From contig CAWDGB010000014.1 of the NCBI GenBank assembly GCA_963801715.1, forward strand, positions 186,001-250,000: 64,000 bases of DNA, written 5' to 3'. The notes under the pieces were generated by a model, which was given only the letters and a program-made list of their open reading frames with translations, was not told the origin of the DNA and ran no database searches. Position 1 is the stretch's first letter. Every line of letters begins with the position of its first letter. Of this stretch, positions 40,908-49,767 are shown piece after piece. This DNA is from CAVVJA01 sp963801715. Its GTDB lineage: Bacteria > Actinomycetota > Actinomycetes > Mycobacteriales > Jatrophihabitantaceae. Position numbers and translations under genes: made by a program.

Positions 40908-41571
40908 TCAGCGTCCGACGTGCAGCTGCGCGGACGGGTCGTGCGCGATGTGCTCGATCGCCTGGACGGGGACCGGAGCGTCGGCCGGAGCACGGACGAC
41001 CACAACCACACTGCAGCCAGGCGCACCCGGAACGACGACGGCTCCGTCGGCCGGTCCGATTGCGGCGAGCCCGTTCGACCGTTCCGGGACCGCTGATCCG
41101 CCGGGCACGCACTGGGCCGTTGTCGTGACGGTGACCCCCGCGTTGACGACTGCGGTGAGCGTCGTGCGGTAGGTGACATTCGTCGGCGTGTCGGAGACGG
41201 TGACCGAGGCGATCACGGTCGGAAAGTCGAGCGCCCGGTCAACTGCCCCGAGAACTGCGGATTCGGGATCGGACGAGACCCGGCAGGTCCGACCGACCGG
41301 GCAGCCGGACGCATCCGACTCCCCGCGGCACGACGGCCTGGACGTGCGTCGTTGTCGTCACGGTGCGGGAGCGGACGAGGAGGGCGAGGATCGCGACCGC
41401 AAGTGCCAATGAGGCGACCGTGACGGCGACGACGACCGTACGGCCGGACACCGGCCGAGGGGATGCCGCCGGCGCCACCGGTGGTGGATTCCCGAGACCG
41501 CCTGCGGTCAGGTCGGTCGCAGTGATCTCCAGGTCGATCCGCCCGGACGGCGTCGGGTGCTCAGGCGTCAT
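40908..41571 (-). pseudogene. Secreted four-cysteine paralog B with an internal frameshift
   Basis: An N-terminal frame starts at ATG 41571 and has a membrane or signal segment 'VVVAVTVASLALAVAILALLV'. It stops soon after 'VVPRGVG'. In the +1 frame the text continues 'SDASGCPVGRTCRVSSDPE' and 'TVIASVTVSDTPTNVTYRTTL' to a stop at 40908, matching the adjacent paralog A ('GCPVTVQC', 'SATAQCVPRG', 'GCSVQVYL'). The frames meet at a GGGG run (plus strand about 41321-41324); deleting one G gives 'VVPRESDASGCPV'. Its ATG overlaps paralog A's stop (ATGA), so the two genes are coupled. This is a broken gene or an indel error; no known function. Confidence 0.65.
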
Positions 41572-42230
41572 CGCGGCGCCACCTGTGCAGCCGGATCGTG
41601 GGCCAACGAGATCGCTGCCGCGTCCCACGGCGTACCAACGCCGGGAGAGTCCAGATACACCTGCACGCTGCACCCGGCCGCGCCGCCCGGCACGATCTCC
41701 GACAACAAGCGGGCATGCACCACGGTGTTCCCGGCCAGGTCGAGGCTGGTGTTCGCCGATCGAACGGTCTGCTCGACGACCGTTGCGCCGCGGGGAACGC
41801 ATTGAGCCGTCGCCGACACCACAGCACCTCCGTCGAGCGCGCCGACGACCGTGGCGTGGAAGATAAGGCCCGGCCCGCCCACCTCGGTGGTGCGCTCGCC
41901 GGTCACCACCCGCGCCGTGGGAAATGCGCGCAGCAAGGCTGCCCGCAGCTGGGGCGGTGGCGTGGCCGAGGTGGTGCACTGCACCGTGACCGGGCATCCC
42001 GCGGCATCGGTAGTGCCCGCGGCCGGTGGCCCCGGGTCGACAACGGTCATCGTGCGGTGGACGGGGCTTGCGTTCCCCGCGGTGGCACCGACCACCACCG
42101 CAGCCGCCGCGATCCCGGTCGCGGCGACCAGGGCAATCCGGCGGCGGGTCGGCGTGGCGCTCCAACGTCTGCGAAACCCGGCGGAACCCGTCGTGACGAC
42201 ATCGACAGCACGATCGTCAGGCGGGCCCAC
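41568..42230 (-). CDS. Secreted four-cysteine paralog A, unknown family
   Basis: A 220-residue protein with a basic cytoplasmic N-terminus of about 30 residues, one hydrophobic helix ('RIALVAATGIAAAAVVVGATAG') and an exported domain. The exported part has four cysteines in three blocks: 'AAGCPVTVQCTTSATPP', 'VVSATAQCVPRGATV' and 'PGGAAGCSVQVYLDSP', ending 'SLAHDPAAQVAPR'. The pattern suggests disulfide bonds outside the cell. The downstream, translationally coupled paralog at 40908-41571 has the same blocks. I do not recognise a family. It lies next to treZ on the same strand, 57 nt downstream of it, and could be transcribed with it. Confidence 0.65.
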   Translation of the reverse strand: MGPPDDRAVDVVTTGSAGFRRRWSATPTRRRIALVAATGIAAAAVVVGATAGNASPVHRTMTVVDPGPPAAGTTDAAGCPVTVQCTTSATPPPQLRAALLRAFPTARVVTGERTTEVGGPGLIFHATVVGALDGGAVVSATAQCVPRGATVVEQTVRSANTSLDLAGNTVVHARLLSEIVPGGAAGCSVQVYLDSPGVGTPWDAAAISLAHDPAAQVAPR

Positions 42231-42287
42231 CCTGCCGATGATCGTCGCGCAGCGAATGCCGTGCCACCCCCAGCTGTGGGGGAGCCG

Positions 42288-44015
42288 TCAGCCGACTCGG
42301 ATGACGACTGCACTCTGCCCATCGAGCGAGAGGCCGTTGTCGGCGGCCTTGACCTCCCCGGTGGCGAGGACGACCTCACCGGCCAGGCCGGGCACGACCT
42401 GCGGCGCCTCGTCGAAATTCGCGGCGATCCGCAGCCCACCACGGTGAACGACCAGCCATCGAGCGGGCTCGTCGTAGTCGACGGACACCGCGGTCAGCCG
42501 GGGATCCTGCAGATCAGGCTCGGTCCGCCGCAGTTCGATCAGCCGTCGGTAGAGCGTCAGCATGTTCCGATGCGGAGCGGCGGAAAGCTCGGACCAGTTG
42601 AGCTTGGCGGTCTGAAACGCCAGCGGGTCCTCGGGGTCCAGCATCTCGGCGGTATCCCAGCCGTAGGTCGCAAACTCCTCGATACGTCCGCGGCTCGCCG
42701 CTTCGGCGAGGTGCGGTTCGGGATGGGAAGTGAAGAACGGCCATCGCGTGCTGGCGGCCCATTCCTCACCCATCCAGAGCATGGGCGTGAATGGCGACGT
42801 GAGCAGCAGAACCGCGCCGACGTCCAACAGACGCGGCGGGGTGATCTCGGGCAACCGGTCTCCGAGCGCCCGGTTCCCGACCTGGTCGTGATCCTGCAGG
42901 TAAACGATGAATCGGTAGGCCGGCGTCCGGACGCGATCGACAGGGCGCCCGTGCAGTCGGCCGCGAAATGTCGAGTAGCAGCCATCGTGCAGGAACGCCG
43001 ACGTGTAGACCTTCGCGAGGGCGGCAAGCGAGCCGAAGTCCACGTAGTACCCTTGGCGCTCGCCGGTGAGGATCGCGTGCAACGCGTGGTGCACGTCGTC
43101 GTCCCACTGGGCGTCCAGACCGTATCCGCCCTCGCGCCGCGGGGTGATCATGAGTGGATCGTTCAGGTCGGACTCGGCGACCAGGGTTCTCGGCTGACCA
43201 AGCTCTGCTTCGAGGTCGTCGACGTGCGCGGACAGCTCAGCCAGCAGATGCGGGGTTGACGTGTCGACGAGGGCATGCGCAGCATCCAGCCGGAGACCGT
43301 CGATGTGGAAGTCGCGCAGCCACATCAGGGCGTTGTCGATAATGTATCGGCGAACCTCCAGTGCGCCGGGTCCATCGAGGTTCACTACCTCACCCCACGC
43401 GTTGCGTTGCGTGGCCAGGTAGGGGCCGAAGCGAGTCAGGTAGTTGCCGCTCGGCCCCAGATGGTTATAGACGACGTCGAGGAGCACCGCGAGGCGCTGC
43501 GAATGGCAGGCGTCGACGAAGCGTTTCAGCCCGTCCGGGCCGCCGTAGGGTTCGTGCACCGCGAACCAGTCGACGCCGTCGTAACCCCAGTTCGATACCC
43601 CGTTGAAGGCATTCACCGGTAGCAGCTCGACGTGGGTCACGCCGAGGTCAACGAGGTGGTTCAGGCGGTCGATCGCAGCGTCGAAGGTCCCCTCTGGAGT
43701 GAACGTGCCAATGTGCAGCTCGTAGACGATCGATCCGGGCCAGTCGCGACCCGGCCAAGATCCGTCCTGCCAGCGGTAGGCCGCGTCGTCGTAGACCCGG
43801 CTCGCCTCGTGCACGCCTCGTGGTTGCCAGCGCGACCGCGGGTCGGGAAGACCGTGCTCGTCCTCGTCGAGTAGGTAGGCGTAGTCCGTGCCAGGTTCCG
43901 CGTCCAGGCTCGTCGCCCACCACCCGTCCCCGATTGCGGCGAGGTCATACGCCTCGGCACCGAGCCGGACGCGTACCCGATGGGCCAGCGGCGCCCAGAG
44001 GCGAAACGGGGTCAT
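42288..44015 (-). CDS. treZ: Malto-oligosyltrehalose trehalohydrolase
   Basis: A 575-residue GH13 enzyme that releases trehalose from the malto-oligosyltrehalose made by TreY. It starts with a CBM48-like domain ('FRLWAPLAHRVRVRLG'), then the barrel: 'YELHIGTFTPEGTFDAAIDRL', 'VELLPVNAFNGVSNWGYDGVDWFAVHEPYGGP' (in pieces), 'DGLRLDAAHALVD' (nucleophile Asp), 'LVAESDLND' (acid Glu) and 'YLQDHDQVGNRALGDRLP'. The C-terminal beta domain closes it. Complete and of normal length. It is separated from treY-treX by about 3.5 kb of other genes. Confidence 0.95.
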   Translation of the reverse strand: MTPFRLWAPLAHRVRVRLGAEAYDLAAIGDGWWATSLDAEPGTDYAYLLDEDEHGLPDPRSRWQPRGVHEASRVYDDAAYRWQDGSWPGRDWPGSIVYELHIGTFTPEGTFDAAIDRLNHLVDLGVTHVELLPVNAFNGVSNWGYDGVDWFAVHEPYGGPDGLKRFVDACHSQRLAVLLDVVYNHLGPSGNYLTRFGPYLATQRNAWGEVVNLDGPGALEVRRYIIDNALMWLRDFHIDGLRLDAAHALVDTSTPHLLAELSAHVDDLEAELGQPRTLVAESDLNDPLMITPRREGGYGLDAQWDDDVHHALHAILTGERQGYYVDFGSLAALAKVYTSAFLHDGCYSTFRGRLHGRPVDRVRTPAYRFIVYLQDHDQVGNRALGDRLPEITPPRLLDVGAVLLLTSPFTPMLWMGEEWAASTRWPFFTSHPEPHLAEAASRGRIEEFATYGWDTAEMLDPEDPLAFQTAKLNWSELSAAPHRNMLTLYRRLIELRRTEPDLQDPRLTAVSVDYDEPARWLVVHRGGLRIAANFDEAPQVVPGLAGEVVLATGEVKAADNGLSLDGQSAVVIRVG

Positions 44016-44065
44016 GGGGGAGTCTTACCCTGCGAGGTCGTCACCCACCACATAGGCTGCCGCCC

Positions 44066-44920
44066 GTGACAGGTGATCCGAAGTCGGTGCGGGACGCCCT
44101 CCGAGCGGCACCGGGTGCGGTGAATCTCGCTGGTTACGAGACGGCGAGCACGCCGCTGGCGCCCGGCAAGAAGAAGCGCACCCGGCAGAACCTGATCAAG
44201 GAAGGCAGGCTCCTGGGCGATCTGCAGGAACGGCTCTACGCGGAGTCGACCCTGGGCAGCGGCCAGCGAGCTGTGCTTCTCGTGCTGCAGGGCATGGACA
44301 CGTCCGGCAAAGGTGGCGTGGTGAAGCACGTCATCGGCCTGTGCTCACCCAATGCCGTCTCGGTGCACGCCTTCAAGAAGCCAACTCCGGAGGAGGCAGC
44401 GCATCACTTTCTGTGGCGAATCCGTAAGGCGTCGCCGCGGCCAGGAATCATCGGCGTCTTCGATCGATCGCATTACGAGGACGTTCTCGTTCCGCGGGTC
44501 CATGAGCTCATCCCCGAGACGGAATGGCGACGGCGTTACGAAGAGATCAATGCGTTTGAGGCGGCCCTCGTCGAGCAAGGCACGACCGTCGTCAAGTGCT
44601 TGCTACACATCTCGTACGCGACCCAGCGCGCGCGACTTCTCGCCCGGCTCGAAGACCCCACCAAGTGGTGGAAGTTCAATGAGGGGGACATAACCGAGCG
44701 CGCCTACTGGGCGGACTATCAGGCTGCATACGCGGGCATGCTCCAGCACTGCTCGCCCGAGCACGCGCCGTGGTACGTCGTCCCGAGCGACCGGAAGTGG
44801 TACCGGAACTGGGCTGTCGGGCAACTGCTCGTCGAGACGCTTAAAGATCTCGATCCACGTTATCCGGAGCCACATCTAGACATAGAGCGTCTGCGGCAGC
44901 GCCTGCAACCGCCGTACTGA
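44066..44920 (+). CDS. Polyphosphate kinase 2 family (polyphosphate:nucleotide phosphotransferase)
   Basis: A 284-residue PPK2-family enzyme that moves phosphate between polyphosphate and nucleotides. Walker A is 'LQGMDTSGKGGVVKHV' and Walker B 'VFDRSHYEDVLVPRVHELI'. 'KKPTPEEAAHHFLWRI', 'LARLEDPTKWWKFNEGDI' and 'YVVPSDRKWYRNWAVGQLL' are family blocks. The GTG at 44066 is chosen so that the N-terminus reads as the usual PPK2 leader; the ORF continues upstream only as treZ antisense. It is divergent from treZ with 50 nt between, so the two may share a promoter region. It fits energy storage or stress recovery next to the trehalose genes. Confidence 0.93.
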   Translation: MTGDPKSVRDALRAAPGAVNLAGYETASTPLAPGKKKRTRQNLIKEGRLLGDLQERLYAESTLGSGQRAVLLVLQGMDTSGKGGVVKHVIGLCSPNAVSVHAFKKPTPEEAAHHFLWRIRKASPRPGIIGVFDRSHYEDVLVPRVHELIPETEWRRRYEEINAFEAALVEQGTTVVKCLLHISYATQRARLLARLEDPTKWWKFNEGDITERAYWADYQAAYAGMLQHCSPEHAPWYVVPSDRKWYRNWAVGQLLVETLKDLDPRYPEPHLDIERLRQRLQPPY

Positions 44921-44938
44921 GCATTACCCGGGACACGT

Positions 44939-45409
44939 CTAGCGACGTCGGGCCTGCCCATAGTCGGTGATCGTGCGAGCGGTGTCCCCGAGTTGCGCGA
45001 GCGCCTTGGCCGTGCCGGTGGGCTTGGTCGGAAGCACCAGCGACGGCGGAACATCTGCATAGGACCCGTCGGGTCGGGTGATTCGAAGCGTCGCCCCGCT
45101 GAACCCGCTGCGCCGAACCGTGATCGCAGAGATGTCCGACCAGTCGACGTTGTGGGTGCGAAAAAGACCGCGAAACCCTATGCCGTTCTGGTCCACGACC
45201 AGGTACATGCGCAGGCCCTCGATCGCCGACACGAAGGCGACGGCGCCGACCCCGATCGTCACAACCCGCACCAGCGTATTCGGCGAGGCGTACAGGTTGA
45301 TGGCAACGACCCCGCAGACGAACAACATCATGACCGTGGGCTGCCACGATGGAACTCGCCAGACGAGGGGAGCGCTCGGATCGGTCGGGTCGACGAAACG
45401 AGGCGGCAT
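44939..45409 (-). CDS. PH-domain membrane protein
   Basis: A 156-residue protein with two N-terminal transmembrane helices ('PTVMMLFVCGVVAINLYAS' and 'VVTIGVGAVAFVSAIEGL') followed by a beta-rich domain 'MYLVVDQNGIGFRGLFRTHNVDWSDISAITVRR' (in pieces) that resembles the short PH-like domains of actinobacterial membrane proteins. The function is unknown. The ATG at 45409 starts the first helix; the upstream frame overlaps the sigma factor. Convergent with PPK2. Confidence 0.8.
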   Translation of the reverse strand: MPPRFVDPTDPSAPLVWRVPSWQPTVMMLFVCGVVAINLYASPNTLVRVVTIGVGAVAFVSAIEGLRMYLVVDQNGIGFRGLFRTHNVDWSDISAITVRRSGFSGATLRITRPDGSYADVPPSLVLPTKPTGTAKALAQLGDTARTITDYGQARRR

Positions 45410-45447
45410 GCCACGAGCGTACGGATCCGCCCAGGCTGATGGTCGGA

Positions 45448-46713
45448 TCACGCCGGGTTGCGTTCGGTGATCTCCTCGAGCCGACCGGCGAGGAAGAGTT
45501 GCTCGGCCCGATTCTCGGTCATCAGCAAGGCCTCCTCGTACGCGTGTCGAGCCTCGGCGTCGCGTCCGAGGCGGCGCAGGAAGTCCGCGCGGGCTGCGGC
45601 CAGGTAGCCATAGCCGGCGAGCTGTGGCTCCGCCGTCAGCGGTTCCAAGGCGGCAAGGCCCGCGGCAGGGCCCTGTTCGAATCCGACGGCAACAGCGCGG
45701 TTCAGAGCTACGACGGGTGACGGCCAGATCTGCACCAGCACGTCGTAGAGGCCGACCACCTCGTGCCAATCGGTGTCATCCCAGGTCGGCGCCTCGCTAT
45801 GCACCGCCGCGATCGCAGCCATCAGCGCGAACCGGCCCGGCGGCCGGTGCCGGAGGGCGCACCGTACCAACTCGGCGCCCTCCCGGATCGCCGCGTGGTC
45901 CCACTGCGTTCGGTCCTGTTCGGCAAGCAACTGCAAGCTGCCGTCCGTCCCCAGCCGGGCGTCCCGTCGGGCGTCGGTGAGCAGGATGAGCGCGAGCAGG
46001 CCGAGCACACCGGGGTCGTCGGGCAGCAGCGCGGCCACCATCCGGGCGAGGTCCAGCGCTCGCTCGACCAGGTCTCGACGCATCAGGTCGGCGCCGGCCG
46101 GTGCGGTATGCCCAGTCGTGAAAACCAGATGGATGACGGTCAGCACCGCATCGACCCGCGCGGGCAGCTCATCCGGTGGCGGGACTCGGTAGGCAATGCC
46201 GGCGGCCGCGATCTTGTGCTTGGCCCGGGTGATCCGAGCGGCCATCGTGGACTCGCTGACCAAGAACGCGCGCGCGACCTCAGCCGTCGTCAATCCGCAC
46301 AGCAGCCGCAGGGTCAGGGCAACTTGGCTTGTCTCCGCGAGCGCTGGGTGGCAACAGGTGAACACCAGACGGAGCCGATCGTCGGGGATGTGATCCTCGC
46401 GAGGTTCGGGCTCTGCGCCCGGTTGCTCGTCGAGCAGGAGCATGGGAAGCGCACGGCGCAACGTCGCGTCGCGTCGCAACACGTCAACCGCCCGTCGGCG
46501 GGCCACGGTCGTGAGCCACGCGCCGGGCGACGTGGGAACTCCGCGCTCCACCCAGGTCCGTAGCGCCTGCGCGTACGCGTCCTGGACGCACTCCTCGGCC
46601 AGATCCAGGTCCCGCGTCACCCGAACGGTCGCGGCCAGGACGAACGCCCATTCGCGTCGGTGAGCCTCCGCAACCGCCGCTACAACGGCGGCATCGGCGG
46701 GATCCGCGGCCAC
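45448..46713 (-). CDS. ECF sigma factor of the DGPF-associated type (ECF42-like)
   Basis: A 421-residue sigma factor: N-terminal region 2 'HRREWAFVLAATVRVTRDLDLAEECVQDAYAQAL' (in pieces), 'TSPGAWLTTVARRRAVDVLRRD', then region 4 'SQVALTLRLLCGLTTAEVARAFLVSESTMAARITRAKHKI' (in pieces) as the helix-turn-helix, and a long C-terminal extension of about 220 residues with tetratricopeptide-like helices ('LLPDDPGVLGLLALILL', 'ALRHRPPGRFALMAAIAAVHSE'). That extension is typical of the group. The GTG at 46713 lies 2 nt after the DGPF gene stop, so sigma and DGPF protein are co-expressed. The upstream open frame to 47289 belongs to other genes. No anti-sigma factor is seen. Confidence 0.92.
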   Translation of the reverse strand: MAADPADAAVVAAVAEAHRREWAFVLAATVRVTRDLDLAEECVQDAYAQALRTWVERGVPTSPGAWLTTVARRRAVDVLRRDATLRRALPMLLLDEQPGAEPEPREDHIPDDRLRLVFTCCHPALAETSQVALTLRLLCGLTTAEVARAFLVSESTMAARITRAKHKIAAAGIAYRVPPPDELPARVDAVLTVIHLVFTTGHTAPAGADLMRRDLVERALDLARMVAALLPDDPGVLGLLALILLTDARRDARLGTDGSLQLLAEQDRTQWDHAAIREGAELVRCALRHRPPGRFALMAAIAAVHSEAPTWDDTDWHEVVGLYDVLVQIWPSPVVALNRAVAVGFEQGPAAGLAALEPLTAEPQLAGYGYLAAARADFLRRLGRDAEARHAYEEALLMTENRAEQLFLAGRLEEITERNPA

Positions 46714-46715
46714 GA

Positions 46716-47063
46716 TCAGTCGAACACCCGGACGGGCCGTACCTCGACCCCACCGAACGGTGCGGGCACCTCCCGGGCAATCGCAAGTGCTTCGTCGAGG
46801 TCGGCGGCCTCGACCAGGTAGAAGCCGCCCAGCGCTTCCTTGGTCTCGGCGAACGGACCGTCGGTGACGGTGGGCGTGCCAGTGTTCCAGCCCCGGATGG
46901 TCGTGGCGGTTACCTGCGGCTGCAACGCAGAGCCACCTCGCAGCGCGTCGCGGTACCGCTCGCTGAACGCCTGGTGCTCGGCCAGTATCTCCGCGGAGGT
47001 CTCGGCACTGGCATCGTCCCAGGACTGCTCGTCCTCGTAGAGCAGGATCAGATACTGCGGCAT
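46716..47063 (-). CDS. YCII-related (DGPF-domain) protein
   Basis: A 115-residue ferredoxin-like-fold protein of the YCII/DGPF family: 'QYLILLYEDEQSW', the signature 'VTDGPFAETKEALGGFYLVEAADLDEALAIA' (in pieces), and 'GGVEVRPVRVFD'. The protein is always near ECF42-type sigma genes and is a candidate modulator, but its mechanism is unknown. It starts at ATG 47063 and its stop is 2 nt before the sigma start, so the pair is one transcriptional unit. Confidence 0.92.
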   Translation of the reverse strand: MPQYLILLYEDEQSWDDASAETSAEILAEHQAFSERYRDALRGGSALQPQVTATTIRGWNTGTPTVTDGPFAETKEALGGFYLVEAADLDEALAIAREVPAPFGGVEVRPVRVFD

Positions 47064-47161
47064 GTTTCGTCCCTTCGGTGTGGCCCGTGCATCGAGCCTT
47101 CACCAGATCCGACGAGCGGGCCAGTGCGAGATCGACAGCTCGCGGCCGGCCGCCGGCGGGC

Positions 47162-47365
47162 TCAGGCTCCGAGGTGCTGGGCGCCGAGGAGAGCCTGCAC
47201 GAGGTGCGGCATGTGGTGGTAGGTGGTGACCACCTGGTGCATGTCCTGCGCCGGGCTGGTCTTGAACAGGACCAGGGTGACGACGGCAAGGGCGATCGCG
47301 AGGATGACGCCGATCACGGCGAGGCTGCGGCGGTGGGTCCGGGCGGTGGCCGTGATGGCGGTCAT
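47162..47365 (-). CDS. Small single-pass membrane protein
   Basis: A 67-residue protein starting at ATG 47365 after AAGGAG, 8 nt spaced. It has a short basic leader ('MTAITATARTHRRS'), one hydrophobic helix ('LAVIGVILAIALAVVTLVLF') and a His-rich tail ('MHQVVTTYHHMPHLVQALL'). No family is known to me. It precedes the YCII-sigma pair on the same strand, separated by about 100 nt, and might be a target or partner. The longer frame from 47401 adds 12 residues without a better ribosome site. Confidence 0.55.
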   Translation of the reverse strand: MTAITATARTHRRSLAVIGVILAIALAVVTLVLFKTSPAQDMHQVVTTYHHMPHLVQALLGAQHLGA

Positions 47366-47487
47366 TTCGGTGGCTCCTTGGGCGGGGTGGCTGATGGACA
47401 CCAGCCTCTCCGCGGAGGGTCTTTGGCACCGTCGATCGAGCGGTCGATGTGCCGGCTGAAACCGGCCTCCACCGATTGGGGGACAGC

Positions 47488-49767
47488 TCAGCGCGGCACG
47501 AGCACCGCGACTGGGTAGCGGGCCAGCAGGTCAGCAACCGCTACCCGTCCAGCGTGGCGCCGCCCGGTGAAGGCGTCTTCGAGCTCGCGCTCGAGGACCA
47601 GGCTCGTGTCGCCCCAGCCGCCGGACCGCTGCAGCCCCACCGGCCGTACGGTCGCCACCGTGATCGCACCCCCGCGATCGAAGGCCAGCACGTGGCTCGC
47701 GCCGGAACCGAGCGCCCACAGCGGCTGATAGGCGCTGAACAGCTCGGGGTGATCCCGGCGCAGCCGCAAGGTGCGTGACACCACCCATAGCTTGGCGGCG
47801 CCCGTGCGGTCGACGGGAGGTAGCTCACCGGTGGCGTCGAGTGCGCGGAGCACTGAACGGCGGGACTCGAAGTCGACGGCCCGGCGATTGTCCGGGTCGA
47901 CCAGGGAGTCATCCCACCATTCGGTGCCCTGGTAGACGTCCGGAACGCCCGGCATGGTCAGCGCGACCGCCTTCTGACCAAGCGCATTGCTCCAGCCAGC
48001 CGGCTCGATCAGGCGGACGAACTTCGCGATGGCGTCGTTGATGTGCGGGTCGTCGTAGACAGCGTCGACGGCGGCGTGTACGGCGGACTCGAACGCAACA
48101 TCGGGATCGGCCCAGTTGGTTCCGTCCGAGGCCTCGCGCATCGCCTTCTCCGCGTACGCGTGCAACCGCTCGCGGGAGATCAGGCCGGCGCCGACGACTG
48201 TTTGCCACAGCAGATAGCCGAGGGCCGGATTGGGCATAGGAACCAGCCGACGGAGTTGCCGGGCGAGAGTCGCCCACTCGGGCGGCAGCTCGGCGAGAAC
48301 AGCCAGTCGCGCCCGGACGTCCTCGCCTCGCTTGGTGTCGTGCGTCATCAGCGTCGTCATCCCCGCCGGCCACTCGGCCAGCCGGCGTCGGGCCGCGTCG
48401 TGGAACCCGTCCGGGCCCAGCCCGAACCGAGCGGGATCGCCGCCGACCTCGTTCAGGGCGACGAACCGCGAGTATCGGTAGTAGGCCGTGTCCTCGACGC
48501 CCTTGGCCATGACGGCGCCGGACACCTGCTGGAACCGGCTGGCCAGCTCGTCGGCCGGATCGGCCAGCCGTTGCTCGACGGCGGCGATGACGTCTGCGAG
48601 ATCGGGGCGGCGGCGCTTAGCGCAGCCGATCGCTTCGCGAAGGTACTCGGCGCCGATCGGCAGGTAGGAGCGATACACCGGCATAGCAACCAGGAGCTCG
48701 GTGAGGGCGTCCATGGCCAGCGGTACATCGGGCACCAACCTGGCCAGGCGGTACACCTCGGCCCGGAGGATCGTCGTGGCCACGAGGCGCTTTCCGTCAA
48801 CGACGTGGTCAGCGAATGTCCGCTGATCGCCGGTGAGCTCGCGGTAGAGCTCGTCGAACGGCCGTTCGCCCGCTCGATCCACGAACACGCCGCATACGTC
48901 GGCGAGCGCCTCGTAACCAGTCGTGCCGTCAACCGGCCAGACGCGCGGCAATCGTTCACCGGGTTCCAGGATCTTCTCGACGGTGAGCCACGCTGCCGGC
49001 GCAGCGGCGCGCACCCGCCCCAGGTACCCGCTCGGGTCGGCCAGCCCGTCCGGGTGATCGACGCGTAGACCCGTCACGCCGTCCTCGCGGACCCACCGCA
49101 AGATCTCACGGTGCGTGGCGTCGAAGACGGCCGGGTCCTCGACGCGCAAGCCGGCCAAGGTCGTGACCGCGAAGAACCGTCGATAGCTCTGGTCCACATC
49201 GGCCCGTCGCCAGCTGACCAGCTCGTAGTGCTGCCGGTCATGAACGGCGCTGGCGCTCTCATCCGGTCCCGGCGCGGTCCCCGGAGCGATCGGGAACCGG
49301 TGCTCGTGGTAGCGCAGCTCGCCATCGATCACCCGCAGTGCCGCGAGCGCGTCGTGATCGTCGCTGAGGATCGGCAGCCGGATGCGACCGCGCGTCCAGT
49401 CGATGTCGAACCAGCGGGCATACCGCGAATCGCGACCCAGGCGCAGCACGTCCCACCACGCGGCGTTCTCGCTCGCGTCCGCCACGCCCGCATGGTTGGG
49501 CACGATGTCGACCACGATCTGCAGCGGCCCACGCCGCACCTCAGTCACGAGATGTGACCAGCCGGCGGGACCACCGCGCGCCGGGTCGATCGTGGTGAAG
49601 TCGACGACGTCGTAGCCGTGCTCGGAGCCGGTGGTCGCACGCAACAATGGCGACAGGTAGATCGCCCCGACGCCGAGCTCAGTCAGGTAGTCGAGGATCG
49701 AGGCGACAGCGGACAGTGGGAATGCGGCCCGCACCTGCAGCCGATAGGTGGACGCAGGGGGCATCAA
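47488..49767 (-). CDS. treY: Malto-oligosyltrehalose synthase
   Basis: A 759-residue GH13 enzyme that converts the reducing-end alpha-1,4 bond of maltodextrins to alpha,alpha-1,1. It begins 'PASTYRLQVRAAFPLSAVASILDYL' (pieces), 'GVGAIYLSPLLRATTGSEHGYDVVD', 'IVVDIVPNHAGVAD', 'GVTGLRVDHPDGLADP' (nucleophile region), 'WLTVEKILEPGERLP' (acid Glu), and 'MAKGVEDTAYYRYSRFVALNEVGGDP'. C-terminal 'MPGVPDVYQGTEWW' and 'LRLRRDHPELFSAY' follow. It overlaps treX by 4 nt (ATGA). Together with treZ it makes trehalose from glycogen-type glucans. Confidence 0.95.
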   Translation of the reverse strand: MMPPASTYRLQVRAAFPLSAVASILDYLTELGVGAIYLSPLLRATTGSEHGYDVVDFTTIDPARGGPAGWSHLVTEVRRGPLQIVVDIVPNHAGVADASENAAWWDVLRLGRDSRYARWFDIDWTRGRIRLPILSDDHDALAALRVIDGELRYHEHRFPIAPGTAPGPDESASAVHDRQHYELVSWRRADVDQSYRRFFAVTTLAGLRVEDPAVFDATHREILRWVREDGVTGLRVDHPDGLADPSGYLGRVRAAAPAAWLTVEKILEPGERLPRVWPVDGTTGYEALADVCGVFVDRAGERPFDELYRELTGDQRTFADHVVDGKRLVATTILRAEVYRLARLVPDVPLAMDALTELLVAMPVYRSYLPIGAEYLREAIGCAKRRRPDLADVIAAVEQRLADPADELASRFQQVSGAVMAKGVEDTAYYRYSRFVALNEVGGDPARFGLGPDGFHDAARRRLAEWPAGMTTLMTHDTKRGEDVRARLAVLAELPPEWATLARQLRRLVPMPNPALGYLLWQTVVGAGLISRERLHAYAEKAMREASDGTNWADPDVAFESAVHAAVDAVYDDPHINDAIAKFVRLIEPAGWSNALGQKAVALTMPGVPDVYQGTEWWDDSLVDPDNRRAVDFESRRSVLRALDATGELPPVDRTGAAKLWVVSRTLRLRRDHPELFSAYQPLWALGSGASHVLAFDRGGAITVATVRPVGLQRSGGWGDTSLVLERELEDAFTGRRHAGRVAVADLLARYPVAVLVPR

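Noticed and set aside
45448..47289. A 613-codon frame on the minus strand suggesting a long fused sigma factor
   Set aside because: Its upstream part reads through the YCII gene in a different frame with no protein-like content; the GTG at 46713 gives a normal sigma factor.
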